A stretch of DNA of 26,745 nucleotides from assembly GCA_035255485.1 (NCBI GenBank), contig DATEZO010000232.1, forward strand, positions 1 to 26,745, in the 5' to 3' direction. Made by a program: the position numbers and the translations under genes. The notes below the pieces were generated by a model. It was not told where the DNA came from. It saw nothing but the letters and a program-made list of their open reading frames with translations, and ran no database searches. Below are positions 7,033 to 15,626 of the stretch, piece after piece (positions within the stretch are counted from its first letter, which is position 1; each line of letters starts with the position of its first letter). The stretch is from DATEZO01 sp035255485. Its GTDB lineage: Bacteria > Pseudomonadota > Gammaproteobacteria > Burkholderiales > Burkholderiaceae_D.

Positions 7033-9189
7033 ATGAAGTTCAAACTGCTTTTCACAGCACTGCTTTTTGGCGTGGCGCTCAACGCCGCCGCCCTGCAGCC
7101 GGCCACCGCGCCGATGCTGGCGCCATCGCAGACACAAGTTCAGACGGCGCAGATCACCGCACAGCTTCTCAAGCGCTTTCCCTATCAACCCGCCCAGCTC
7201 GACGCGGCCATGTCGGAGCGAATTTTCCAGCATTATTTCAAGGCGCTGGACCCGGGAAAATACTTCTTTCTGCAAGCGGACATTGATCGGTTCGCCGATG
7301 TACGTCCCAAGCTTGGCGAAGAGGTCGAACGAGGCGACTTACGCGCAGCTTTTGACATTTTTAACCTGTACGAGCGACGCGTCACTGAACGTCTGGCGGA
7401 TGCGCGTGACTTGCTGAAAAAAGGTTTCGATTTCACCAAGCACGAAAGCTACCAGTTCGATCGCGACAAGGCGCAGTTTCCGCAGAGCGATGAGGAAGCG
7501 CACGAACTGTGGCGCAAGCGCGTCAAGAACGACTGGCTGCAACTGAAGCTCACTGGCAAGAAGGACGCAACAATCCGTGCGACGCTCGACAAGCGCTACG
7601 GCAGTCTGGCGTCGCGCGTTTCCAAATACAAAAGCGAGGATGCATTCCAGGTATTCCTGGATGCGTTCGCCACGGCGGTCGATCCGCATACCGATTACTT
7701 CGGCGTCGCTGCGTCTTCCAACTTCGACATCGCCATGAAATTGTCGCTGTTGGGAATCGGCGCCGTGCTTCAGGAAAAGGACGAATACACAACGATCCGT
7801 GAATTGGTGCCTGGCGGACCCGCGGCACTGTCGGGCAAGCTGCAGGCCGGCGATCGTATCGTCGGCGTTGGACAGGACAAGAGTGGCGCAATCATCGATG
7901 TCGTCGGCACTCGTCTCGATGAAGTGGTGGACTTGATCCGCGGCCCCAAGGGCTCCACCGTGCGCCTGGATGTGCTTCCGGCAAGTGCCGGTCCCGACGG
8001 CAAACACAAACTGGTCACCCTGGTGCGCAACAAGATCAGCCTGGAACAACAGGCCGCCAAGAAATCCATTATTAAAGTGGACGAGGGCGGTATCACCCGC
8101 CAGGTCGGCGTCATATCGCTGCCAGCCTTCTACCAGGACTTCGAGGCCAGGCACAAAGGCGACAAGGACTTCAGAAGCACGACACGCGACGTCAAACGCC
8201 TGGTGGAAGAGCTCAAACAAGAACATGTCGATGCCCTGTTGATCGACCTGCGGAACAATGGCGGCGGCGCACTCGATGAAGCGGTGGCCTTGACCGGCGT
8301 ATTTACCGGCGCGGGGCCGGTACTGCAGGAACGCAATGCGCAAGGCCAGGTGAAAGTCGACAATAGCGACGCGCCAAAGCCTGTCTGGGATGGTCCGCTT
8401 GGCGTATTGATCAACCGAGGCTCTGCGTCCGCATCCGAAATATTTGCTGCCGCGATCCAGGACTACGGTCGAGGGATCATCATCGGCGAACAAAGCTTCG
8501 GCAAAGGCACAGTCCAATCGATCGTCAGTCTTGATCAACTGGCCCAGCACCAGAAGCCGGAATTTGGCGAACTGAAAATGACCATCGCACAGTTTTTCAG
8601 GATTAATGGTGGAACGACACAATTGCGCGGCGTAACGCCGGACATCGATTTTCCGCCGATCTCCGATACGGAACACATCGGCGAGTCCAGTTACCACAAT
8701 GCGCTGCCCTGGACACAAATCGAGCCTGTCGGCTACAAACCTTTGGGTGACGTCTCGAGCGTCCTTTCGCAACTGAAAAGCCGACATGCATCACGCATCG
8801 CCAAGGACAAGGAGTTCCAATACCTCCTGGAAGACATCAACGAACTCAAGGCGGCGCGCGCGAAGGCTTTGGTCTCTCTCAATGAGGCCGAGCGTGCAGA
8901 GGAACGCAGCAAACGCGCCGCCCAGCTCAAGCTACGCGAGGCGAATAGTGGAACCGGGCGCGACGGCGAAAAGGCGGACCTCAAAGGTGACGCTGCAACC
9001 GCAAAGCCGAGCAAACAGCTCGATACGAGAGCGCTGGACGATCCCGACGACGAATCTGTGGCTGGCGAATCGCAGAAGGACTCGAAGGACATCTGGTTGA
9101 TCGAGGCGGCGCACATCGTCTCGGACACGGCACAACTGCAAAGCAGCGGGCAGGCTCGTGCAGTCGGTGCGAGCGCGATGGCTCGATAG
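7033..9189 (+). CDS. prc: Tail-specific C-terminal processing protease Prc/Tsp
   Basis: 718 residues from the ATG at 7033, which has AAGGAG five nucleotides upstream and starts a clear signal peptide (residues 1-20, cleavage after NAAA). The frame is open further upstream but that part has no signal sequence. Layout: Tsp N-terminal domain (about 40-220), PDZ domain (about 235-325, with GIGAVLQEKDEY and LQAGDRIVGVG), S41 peptidase domain (about 350-560) and a DUF3340-like C-terminal region. The catalytic Ser466 lies in GSASASEIF and Lys491 in FGKGTVQ, the same 25-residue spacing as in E. coli Prc. It is a periplasmic protease that trims or degrades proteins, including cell-wall enzymes. The tail after residue 650 is rich in charged residues. 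It is probably the last backbone gene before the accessory region. Confidence 0.95.
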   Translation: MKFKLLFTALLFGVALNAAALQPATAPMLAPSQTQVQTAQITAQLLKRFPYQPAQLDAAMSERIFQHYFKALDPGKYFFLQADIDRFADVRPKLGEEVERGDLRAAFDIFNLYERRVTERLADARDLLKKGFDFTKHESYQFDRDKAQFPQSDEEAHELWRKRVKNDWLQLKLTGKKDATIRATLDKRYGSLASRVSKYKSEDAFQVFLDAFATAVDPHTDYFGVAASSNFDIAMKLSLLGIGAVLQEKDEYTTIRELVPGGPAALSGKLQAGDRIVGVGQDKSGAIIDVVGTRLDEVVDLIRGPKGSTVRLDVLPASAGPDGKHKLVTLVRNKISLEQQAAKKSIIKVDEGGITRQVGVISLPAFYQDFEARHKGDKDFRSTTRDVKRLVEELKQEHVDALLIDLRNNGGGALDEAVALTGVFTGAGPVLQERNAQGQVKVDNSDAPKPVWDGPLGVLINRGSASASEIFAAAIQDYGRGIIIGEQSFGKGTVQSIVSLDQLAQHQKPEFGELKMTIAQFFRINGGTTQLRGVTPDIDFPPISDTEHIGESSYHNALPWTQIEPVGYKPLGDVSSVLSQLKSRHASRIAKDKEFQYLLEDINELKAARAKALVSLNEAERAEERSKRAAQLKLREANSGTGRDGEKADLKGDAATAKPSKQLDTRALDDPDDESVAGESQKDSKDIWLIEAAHIVSDTAQLQSSGQARAVGASAMAR

Positions 9190-9680
9190 CAAGGCGAGGC
9201 GGTGCGTTTACTCACGCAATCTCATTGGCACCAGATACTTAATTTCGCATAATTTGTATTATGTCAAATTTCTGCTAATCAACTTTAATCATAGTTTTTG
9301 ATCTTTTTCAATCGAAAACAGAGCGCATTCTACCCTTCTTTAGAGCGTTAGCGCAAGTTTCACTCTTTTCTTCGCACATTTTTCGCAGATTTCGTAATGC
9401 GAAAATTTTTCGGATTCTGTGATTCTTGCGCGTTCTAACGTAAAGCTACGTGACGTCGGATCGCGGTTGATCGCCTGGTCAGGTACTTGAATCACACCTC
9501 AGTCGATATACGCGACCAACGAAATGCCGGTGATCCCATTTCCCTGAAGTGATGCCAGTACAGCCGACAAGCAGCAAACATGATCGTCGGCTGCCTTTGC
9601 TGCTTCGCACATGATTTCAGAAATGTCTTTCATTTTGATCACAATTTTGAAGCACGAACCGGCACAATTTGAAATCATTC
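9190..9680. other. AT-rich non-coding stretch; likely island boundary
   Basis: No frame with a credible start or domain was found in these 490 bases. Base composition drops sharply, with runs such as ATAGTTTTTGATCTTTTTCA near 9290, compared with the GC-rich prc gene. A short AT-rich dyad, CATAAT-TTGT-ATTATG, lies at 9248-9263. A much stronger pair of overlapping inverted repeats lies at 9561-9605 (listed separately). No convincing prc terminator with a T-tract was seen. The region most likely holds the left boundary of the accessory island, but I could not find a direct repeat that would mark an attachment site. Confidence 0.5.
9561..9605. repeat. Two interleaved inverted repeats (pseudoknot-like order)
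   Basis: Arm A, CAGCCGAC (9561-9568), is complementary to GTCGGCTG (9586-9593). Arm B, AAGCAGCAAA (9569-9578), is complementary to TTTGCTGCTT (9596-9605). The order is A, B, A', B', so the two hairpins overlap: as RNA they would form either two mutually exclusive hairpins, each with a 17-nt loop, or an H-type pseudoknot with no first loop. Eight and ten perfect pairs make chance unlikely. The function is unknown; a terminator/antiterminator pair, a small RNA or a recombination site are all possible. Confidence 0.6.
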
Positions 9681-10422
9681 CTACAGTTTGAACGCCCCGT
9701 CCAACCAGTCATGGGCATTTGCCAACTCGCTGCTCGGCAGCGCGATAGCTTCCTGTAACGTGGAATACAGTTCCGCTAATTTGCCAAGAAAGCCGTCTAT
9801 CTGTTTGGAAGTCATGCGCTCCAACAGATTGTTACGTGGGATGACCGGCAATTCAAAGCACGCTGTCGAGAGGACGCCTGGCATAGATTGCCAAATCAAC
9901 ATGGTAGTCCACGACGCCATCCCGCAAGTAGTAGATTGTCACGCATGGCCGGCGAATCTGCACACGTCGATTGCCGCGGCGAAGTGCCGTGCAGACAGTT
10001 TCCTTCAGAACGACCGGATCGGTTTTGATCAGATCAATGCCGTCGAATACAATGCCGACGTCGATATCGTAATCTTTGTTGTGTGGCCGTATGCCCGTAC
10101 CAATCGCGTAACTGCCTTGGCTGAACGGCTGCCACGTAAGTTCTCGCGGCAAGGCGCCTCGTAATTCACGCACTAGGAGATCACGCTTGTCGCGCAAGGA
10201 GGCGTTTTCCTCGAAACGCCCCAAGCGGATATCTTTATCAAGTTCGAAAAAATACGCCTGCAGATCGCCATCGCCACACCGGCGAGCACGGTTGCTAGTG
10301 ACGAGCCATGTAGCGACGGCTCCCAACGCAATGGCGACAAGTTTGTTGGTCACGTTGTTCCCATATGAAATCCATGCAAATTTACACCAGGCCGGTACGG
10401 CGCTGGTATTTCTTGCATCCAT
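9681..10422 (-). pseudogene. Decayed nucleotidyltransferase (CD-NTase-like), middle deleted and frameshifted
   Basis: From an ATG at 10422 to a TGA at 9853 the minus strand encodes 189 residues, including a short hydrophobic stretch (KLVAIALGAVATWLV) and a nucleotidyltransferase core. The core has GSYAIGTGI followed by KDYDIDVGIVFD (the G-S and D-x-D motif) and later VVDYHVDLAIYA (third aspartate). Directly after it the frame is lost. A different frame, 9681-9860, continues with LPVIPRNNLLERMTSKQI and a helical tail, which resembles the C-terminal end of the same family. The part normally between them (roughly 120 or more residues) is missing. I infer an internal deletion plus frameshift, so no active enzyme. 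The start is uncertain because the frame stays open to 10944, inside cap5 on the other strand. Confidence 0.6.
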
Positions 10423-10587
10423 TTCTTTCTTATGAGCAATATAGTTGCAATGGCATTTTCGATGTGGCAAGCAACTGCGTGCCGAAGAATTTCCGCCAAG
10501 CTCTTGAATTTCGGCAATTGATCCCCATCTAACGTCCATCGTGCCAAGCCTGCCGGTCTTGGTATTGACCGCCTTGAGAGCTTGCCG
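10423..10587. promoter_or_regulatory. Intergenic region upstream of the CBASS operon
   Basis: These 165 bases separate the decayed nucleotidyltransferase (minus) from cap5 (plus) and must hold the CBASS promoter. An imperfect inverted repeat, TGCCAAG (10542-10548) with CTTGGTA (10558-10564), has one mismatch and a 9-nt spacer. No clear -35/-10 pair was found. GAGAG lies 7 nt before the ATG at 10588 and is a plausible ribosome-binding site. Confidence 0.35.
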
Positions 10588-12195
10588 ATGACAAGATCTG
10601 CTCCAGCTTTTCCTGTTGCACTCCAACCGTCCCCCGTATCGCCCGTCGAGACGATGATCGACGACGCGCTCGCGCATTGGCTTTCGGAGCGCCAAGCTGC
10701 CGGGCCGACCGTCTTTCTCGTCGCTGCAGGCCATTGGTGCGCGGTATTCGACGAAAATGATCGCACGCTTCGGCCTGTAGATCCGAATGAAGACGGCATA
10801 GCCACGCTTCGCGCTCTTGCCGCGGCTAGGCGCCTGCGGCATGTCACACTGCAAGCGGACGCAGCCAGCAGTGTCGCACATGCGCCAGGCGACTGGCTCA
10901 CTACGGCAACTGCCATGACGGTCAAGGATCTGAAAACTTGGCAAAAGAGCCGTGAGGATCTGTTCGACGAAGGACGCGGGAAAAGGTTAACCGACCGAGC
11001 AATCCGCTTAATCTGGCATGAGGCTGGAGGGCGTTGCATGTTCGAGGGATGCGGGCTCGACCTCGGCCACACGCCGCTGACAACGAAATTGTCGCAAACG
11101 GCCTATCTGGCACACATCATTGCGGCAGACAAGGACGGCCCACGTGGCAATCCGGAGTACTCCTTTCAGTTGTCCGACGATCCGGAAAACATCATGCTCA
11201 TGTGCGATGCCCATCATCGCCTGATCGATCGTATCGACGTCGAAAGCTTTCCCGCGACACGCCTGCAGACTATGCGGGCAAGGCATGTCGCATTTATTCG
11301 GCAGCAGCTCGACGCCCTTGCCTACCCTCGAACTCAGGGCATTGCGTTCCTAGGCAATATCGCGGGTACTCCTTCTGCACCGTCGGAGCGTGACATGCGC
11401 AACGCGATGCTTGATGCACAGTTGTCACCGTTGCCGACCATCGCGTATCCGTTGCTTGGTACTCATCGAGACGATCGCCTTCCCGCAACCTTCTGGCGAC
11501 ACCTCCTTCGCGAGCACAGTCCGGACCTTCGCGAATTAGTGCGTCGCTTTGACGGCAGCCACCCCACATCCGAACGGCACGATGTGCTGTCTGTATTTCC
11601 GCTTACTGCCGTGCCTTTGCTTGTGCTGTGCGGCCGAATCGTTGGCGAAGCACGTCCGGTGAAAGTATTTCAATTCGACCCGGAGCGCGCTAGCTTCTGT
11701 TGGGATCCGCAGCGCACACCACAGCCGGTAGGCGGTTTTTTCCTTCAATCTCCTAGCGACACGTCTGCTTGCGCGGAGGTCCTCCTGACCATCGAATTGA
11801 CAGCCGAACCTGATCTAGCGGCCCTGCCGGCCGACTTGGCGCAAGGACTTGCGGCGGGATCGGTACGTCATGTCCGCCTCCGGACGAACTCGCCAAATGG
11901 GCGCTGCATTGGGCATCCCGATGATCTCGCTCAATTTAGCAAGATCGCTCGGGAGGCGCTTGCCTTGATCCAGGATACATTGCGCGCGCAGCGCATTCAT
12001 CTGATCGGCGTGTCCCCGGCAAGCACGCTTTTCCGCTATGGACAACTCTTGCGTCCTGGTCACCATTGCACACATGTCCTGTACGATCGCGCCGATCGCA
12101 CACGCCCATTCCGGCCGGCACTTGTCCTCACGGGACAGGAGGTCACCGACGCCCTCCCCCCTGACAACGAATGCAGCACCTTGACACTTCGCTAA
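10588..12195 (+). CDS. cap5: CBASS effector Cap5: HNH nuclease-SAVED
   Basis: 535 residues from ATG 10588 (a TTG two codons earlier is also possible). An HNH nuclease domain spans about 130-245: C150-x4-C155, AHIIAADKDGPRGN with H176, then NIMLMCDAHHRLID with C206 and H209/H210. The C-terminal part ends in a SAVED cyclic-nucleotide sensor, recognised by RIHLIGVSPASTLFRYGQLL near residues 463-482 and THVLYDR. In the known family, binding of a cyclic dinucleotide to SAVED assembles the protein and activates the HNH domain to shred DNA, killing the infected cell. Unusually, about 115 residues precede the HNH domain, whereas the Cap5 proteins I know start nearly at it. This is the first gene of the operon; its stop codon merges with the ribosome-binding site of the CD-NTase gene. 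Confidence 0.9.
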   Translation: MTRSAPAFPVALQPSPVSPVETMIDDALAHWLSERQAAGPTVFLVAAGHWCAVFDENDRTLRPVDPNEDGIATLRALAAARRLRHVTLQADAASSVAHAPGDWLTTATAMTVKDLKTWQKSREDLFDEGRGKRLTDRAIRLIWHEAGGRCMFEGCGLDLGHTPLTTKLSQTAYLAHIIAADKDGPRGNPEYSFQLSDDPENIMLMCDAHHRLIDRIDVESFPATRLQTMRARHVAFIRQQLDALAYPRTQGIAFLGNIAGTPSAPSERDMRNAMLDAQLSPLPTIAYPLLGTHRDDRLPATFWRHLLREHSPDLRELVRRFDGSHPTSERHDVLSVFPLTAVPLLVLCGRIVGEARPVKVFQFDPERASFCWDPQRTPQPVGGFFLQSPSDTSACAEVLLTIELTAEPDLAALPADLAQGLAAGSVRHVRLRTNSPNGRCIGHPDDLAQFSKIAREALALIQDTLRAQRIHLIGVSPASTLFRYGQLLRPGHHCTHVLYDRADRTRPFRPALVLTGQEVTDALPPDNECSTLTLR

Positions 12196-12205
12196 AGGAA
12201 AATTT

Positions 12206-13450
12206 ATGGCCTTGACCTATCGCCAACTTGTCGAATCGGCAGATCAGCTTCGCGAACACACGCTCGAAAAGGCATTACGGGGGCAGATGGAGCGTTTCGA
12301 TCTCGCCATGTGGGCACAGGCACTTGATTTGGTCAACCGGCATATCACGATCGATGAAGGCGTCGTGGATAATGCGGCCACAGCCTATAGCGAACTTGGC
12401 AATCATCTTGTTGCCACCCTCAAGTGGCCCGAAGATGCCATTTCTGTGCTCCCCCAGGGTTCGTCCAGCACGCAGACCTTGATCGCGCCGCCGACGCGCG
12501 CAAAATTTGACATTGACGCAGTCTGCGAGGTCGACCTGTCTCGCATCGAAGCGCGCGATCCGATGCAGTTCTTTGATGAAGTTGGCGGTGCACTGAAAGG
12601 CTGGGACATCGAAGAAAAAAATCGTTGTTGGCGCGTTCAATATACGAACGAACCGTTCTATATCGACTTTACGCCCGCTGTTCCACTATCCAAGATACCG
12701 GCCGCAATTCGCGCACAGGTACGGCTGCGGCCGGCCACCCGTTACCAGGAGACAGCACTTGCGGTGGTCGATCGACCGACGAAATCGTGGAAGACTTCCA
12801 ATCCTCGTGGATTTGCGGCGTGGATCAATGATCAGGCGCGACGCCGCGTCTTACGCATGTCCCTTGTGGAGCATGACATAGTTGCGAAACGCGCGGACGT
12901 CGATCCGATTCCGGAGCAGGAGGTGCCGCTGTCAGATACGTTGCGAGTGGCGATCCGCTTGTTCAAGCGTCATCGCGACATGGCCGTACGTCGCAACCTC
13001 GTGACTTCGGACACTGCGCCGATCTCGGTCATTATCGTCACCCTGCTGACGCAATGTTACGAAGGATTGGCCGATAGTCAGCGGCAATTCGATCATCCGA
13101 TCGAACTGTTGCTGGCACTGGCAGAGACGATTCCGCACATGATCGAAAACAGCAATGGCCAATATTGGATTGCCAATCCGACGGTCGAGGGCGAGAACTT
13201 TGCCGAACGATGGAATGGCGACAACGGCGAGCGATACAAATCTTTCCGACGGTGGTGTCAAATATTGACAAACGATTTGCTGACGATTCTCTCGGCCACA
13301 GATCCAGATACTATTCGCCAGCGCGTCCAGACTGTGTTTGGCTGTACAGGAGCGGATCCTGACAGCGGTGGCGTACGCACGCTCGGCTTGCTCGCGCCGG
13401 CACAGCCCAAATCGGCACCGGCAGCGCGCCCTGGCCGGGGACTCGCCTGA
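12206..13450 (+). CDS. CBASS cyclic oligonucleotide synthase (CD-NTase)
   Basis: 414 residues. The nucleotidyltransferase signature is complete: QGSSSTQT with G85-S86, the metal-binding pair D102 and D104 in KFDIDAVCEVD, and the third aspartate D154 in FYIDFTP. The size and helical C-terminal half fit the DncV/CdnG-like enzymes that make cyclic dinucleotides after sensing phage. Its place between cap5 and cap2 supports this. I cannot assign the clade or the exact product; Cap5 partners usually respond to cGAMP-type or purine/pyrimidine dinucleotides. The C-terminus ends RGLA; a small terminal residue suits Cap2-mediated conjugation of this end to a target. AAAGGA lies 7 nt before the ATG, 10 nt after cap5. 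Confidence 0.9.
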   Translation: MALTYRQLVESADQLREHTLEKALRGQMERFDLAMWAQALDLVNRHITIDEGVVDNAATAYSELGNHLVATLKWPEDAISVLPQGSSSTQTLIAPPTRAKFDIDAVCEVDLSRIEARDPMQFFDEVGGALKGWDIEEKNRCWRVQYTNEPFYIDFTPAVPLSKIPAAIRAQVRLRPATRYQETALAVVDRPTKSWKTSNPRGFAAWINDQARRRVLRMSLVEHDIVAKRADVDPIPEQEVPLSDTLRVAIRLFKRHRDMAVRRNLVTSDTAPISVIIVTLLTQCYEGLADSQRQFDHPIELLLALAETIPHMIENSNGQYWIANPTVEGENFAERWNGDNGERYKSFRRWCQILTNDLLTILSATDPDTIRQRVQTVFGCTGADPDSGGVRTLGLLAPAQPKSAPAARPGRGLA

Positions 13451-13468
13451 CATCGACGGAATGCCGGA

Positions 13469-15121
13469 TTGAACCAACCGCTCGACGTCTTTCTCGCCGC
13501 GCAGGCCTGTATCGGCCCGCAGGTTAGCTCACCCAATCCGCGCGAGCAAGTCTTTCCGCTACTGCTGAATCCAATGCCGGCATCTCGAACTTTCGAGGCG
13601 GCGTGGCTGGTTTTGCCAGCGGATTTTCCGAGCGGAAGCGCGATAATTCGACTTTCACGCGACGCCGTGTTGCGCATTCCGCATGTCGAGTACGATGGAA
13701 AAGTATGCTTTGACGGCGATCCAGGTCCTGCGAGTGGATTGGCGCCCGAGGATCGAATCGTTCATACGCTATGGCAGTTCAACGAAACGTTCCTGACGCC
13801 ATGGCTGTCGGGAGCGCTGGACGGCCATTTCGAGGACGAGACGCGCAGCTACTGGGAGATCTTTGTCAGGCGTCACAAGTCCAAGGTCGATCCGATCAAG
13901 CGTGTCTATACCGTTGATGGCCGCCCTCCTTCACCGGCTATAACTGAAGCGTGGCTGGTGCTACCGGATCGGACGCTTGTTGTCGGAGGCAATAAGGGGC
14001 TAGAAGACCGATTGATCGCCTCACTAGGCCCTCGCGCACGCCAGCGGCTCCGTGTTCTTGTGGCGGACATACCGATCGAATTCCCGTGGGCGCCGACATC
14101 TTGGCCGACATCCATTGAGCAGATCGAATTGCTGCTGAATTCTTGGCTCGATTCGACGCCGCTGCGACGATTCGCTACACATTTGCGCCACCATCGTGTC
14201 GTACTGTTCCGTGCGCCACAATGCACCTATGCGTATCTGTTGCCAGGCGGACCGCCTACGGTCGTCGAACGTGGCAAGACCAAACGAGCACATCGAGCAC
14301 GCAGCTTATTGCCGCTTCGGGCCGAGCGTTTCGATCCATCATGGACATATGGTCGCGATCAGGTTCCCGCCGTCGAACCTCGGCAAGATCAGCACGTCCT
14401 TGTATTGGGCGCCGGCGCATTGGCGAGCCCCGTTATCGATCAGTTGGCACGTGCGGGTGTCGGGCAAATTTCGGTGGTCGATCCACAGTCGCTAGCTGCT
14501 CCGAACGTCGGCCGGCATCTTTTGGGAGCCGAATCGGTGGAGGAATGGAAGGCCGTCAGCGTCGCTCGCCGCGTCGAAGCCAGCAACCCCGCGTGCCGGG
14601 TGCAGCCATTCGTTGAAGATGTGGAGACATGGCTCACCAAACAATCGTTGAAAGCAATTGATGTCATTCTCGATCTGACCGGAGAGCCGGGAGTACGCTA
14701 TGCAGTGGAGCAGGCTCGTCACCAGAATCCGACACCGTTGCTTATAGCATGGATGGAACCATTCGTCGCAGCGGCGCACGCGTGTAGCTTGCCAGCTGAC
14801 CAAATGTGGCTGCGGGATGGTCTGGATCCCCTGCTCGATCTTCAGGCTGTTCGGTGGCCGGAGGATGTAATGCTGCGTGAGCCCGGGTGCAACAGTTCAT
14901 TTCAGAGCTACACGTCGTCACAAGCTGGATACGCAGTGTCCTTGGTTGCGGAGACCGCGCTGGCACTTCTCGACACCCAAGTCGACCGTGCATCCATTCG
15001 AAGTTGGGTGCGAGGACAGAAGTTTCTGGACAAACACCGGGCCGGGCTGAGGCTCGAGCCGTGGGCGTTTTCGGCAGTAAGCTTCGACGGCATTCTTCTC
15101 GAGCGTGACTGGTATGAATAG
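13469..15121 (+). CDS. cap2: CBASS Cap2, E2-E1 ubiquitin-transferase-like fusion
   Basis: 550 residues. The N-terminal E2-like domain (about 40-160) has a candidate catalytic cysteine, C80, in YDGKVCFDGDPG. The E1-like adenylation domain (about 300-540) has the nucleotide loop LVLGAGALASPV (312-322), D338 in VVDPQ, and N346/R349 in PNVGRHLLG. Its catalytic cysteine is probably C474 in EPGCNSSF. Cap2 proteins conjugate the C-terminus of the CD-NTase to a cellular target and so prime it for second-messenger synthesis. The start is a TTG at 13469, 18 nt after the CD-NTase stop; the nearby ATG at 13461 is in another frame and stops at once. The next in-frame ATG would remove the first 35 residues. 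Confidence 0.9.
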   Translation: MNQPLDVFLAAQACIGPQVSSPNPREQVFPLLLNPMPASRTFEAAWLVLPADFPSGSAIIRLSRDAVLRIPHVEYDGKVCFDGDPGPASGLAPEDRIVHTLWQFNETFLTPWLSGALDGHFEDETRSYWEIFVRRHKSKVDPIKRVYTVDGRPPSPAITEAWLVLPDRTLVVGGNKGLEDRLIASLGPRARQRLRVLVADIPIEFPWAPTSWPTSIEQIELLLNSWLDSTPLRRFATHLRHHRVVLFRAPQCTYAYLLPGGPPTVVERGKTKRAHRARSLLPLRAERFDPSWTYGRDQVPAVEPRQDQHVLVLGAGALASPVIDQLARAGVGQISVVDPQSLAAPNVGRHLLGAESVEEWKAVSVARRVEASNPACRVQPFVEDVETWLTKQSLKAIDVILDLTGEPGVRYAVEQARHQNPTPLLIAWMEPFVAAAHACSLPADQMWLRDGLDPLLDLQAVRWPEDVMLREPGCNSSFQSYTSSQAGYAVSLVAETALALLDTQVDRASIRSWVRGQKFLDKHRAGLRLEPWAFSAVSFDGILLERDWYE

Positions 15122-15599
15122 TCGTACCTTCTTCATGCCAGACCATTCTGGGTACGTCATCTTCGAGACCGACGTGTTATCGCATATGTATGGATACGCG
15201 CAACGGCGCTTCTATCTTTCCGAGGCTGGCGGGCAACTCTTCAGCAGTACGCCACATGATTCCGCAATTATCATCAGCGCAGTAAGCGGCCCGAACTCGC
15301 GTGACCAGCGCCGCCGCCACAGTTTTGTACCGAATGCGGAACAAGCCACTACCGACCGGCGAGAACAATTCGGATTGGGCCGGTACCCTATCGGATTGTG
15401 GCATACGCATCCGGAATCCAATCCGACGCCTTCAAGTTTAGATGAGTCTACAACGAAGGAATGGCTTGGTGACTTTCTCGGGACAATGCATGGATTCTTG
15501 CTTGCGATTGTTGGAAACCGAGGTGCGCCGCCGGCATTGTCGGTATGGCTTGCACGAACAACCAATCCGGAAGATTGGATCTGCCTTGAGGAAGGCTGA
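15114..15599 (+). CDS. cap3: CBASS Cap3, JAB/JAMM metal-dependent isopeptidase
   Basis: 161 residues with a complete JAMM zinc signature: E37 in SEAGGQLF, then H97-x-H99-x7-S107-x2-D110 in LWHTHPESNPTPSSLD. Cap3 removes the CD-NTase conjugates made by Cap2 and so restrains the system. The ATG at 15114 overlaps the end of cap2 by 8 nt; a GTG three codons earlier is an alternative start. The ribosome-binding site is weak, so translation is probably coupled to cap2. It is the last recognised core gene of the type II CBASS operon. Confidence 0.93.
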   Translation: MNSRTFFMPDHSGYVIFETDVLSHMYGYAQRRFYLSEAGGQLFSSTPHDSAIIISAVSGPNSRDQRRRHSFVPNAEQATTDRREQFGLGRYPIGLWHTHPESNPTPSSLDESTTKEWLGDFLGTMHGFLLAIVGNRGAPPALSVWLARTTNPEDWICLEEG

Positions 15600-15626
15600 T
15601 GCAATTTGCACCAACAAGGACGCCAT

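Noticed and set aside
7339..8787. A 482-codon open frame on the minus strand opposite prc
   Set aside because: It is the complement of a strongly supported GC-rich protease gene; its product shows no domain and is explained by codon bias.
9503..9510. Shared 8-mer TCGATATA near 9503 and near 25954 as an attachment-site pair
   Set aside because: Eight bases are too short over this distance, there is no longer flanking identity, and neither copy lies in a tRNA gene.
9681..9920. A separate 79-codon gene
   Set aside because: Its sequence from about 9860 downward fits the C-terminal part of the nucleotidyltransferase family, so it is better explained as part of the broken gene.
10423..10944. Extension of the nucleotidyltransferase frame upstream of 10422 on the minus strand
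   Set aside because: It lies opposite the beginning of cap5, has no ribosome-binding site and no protein-like pattern.
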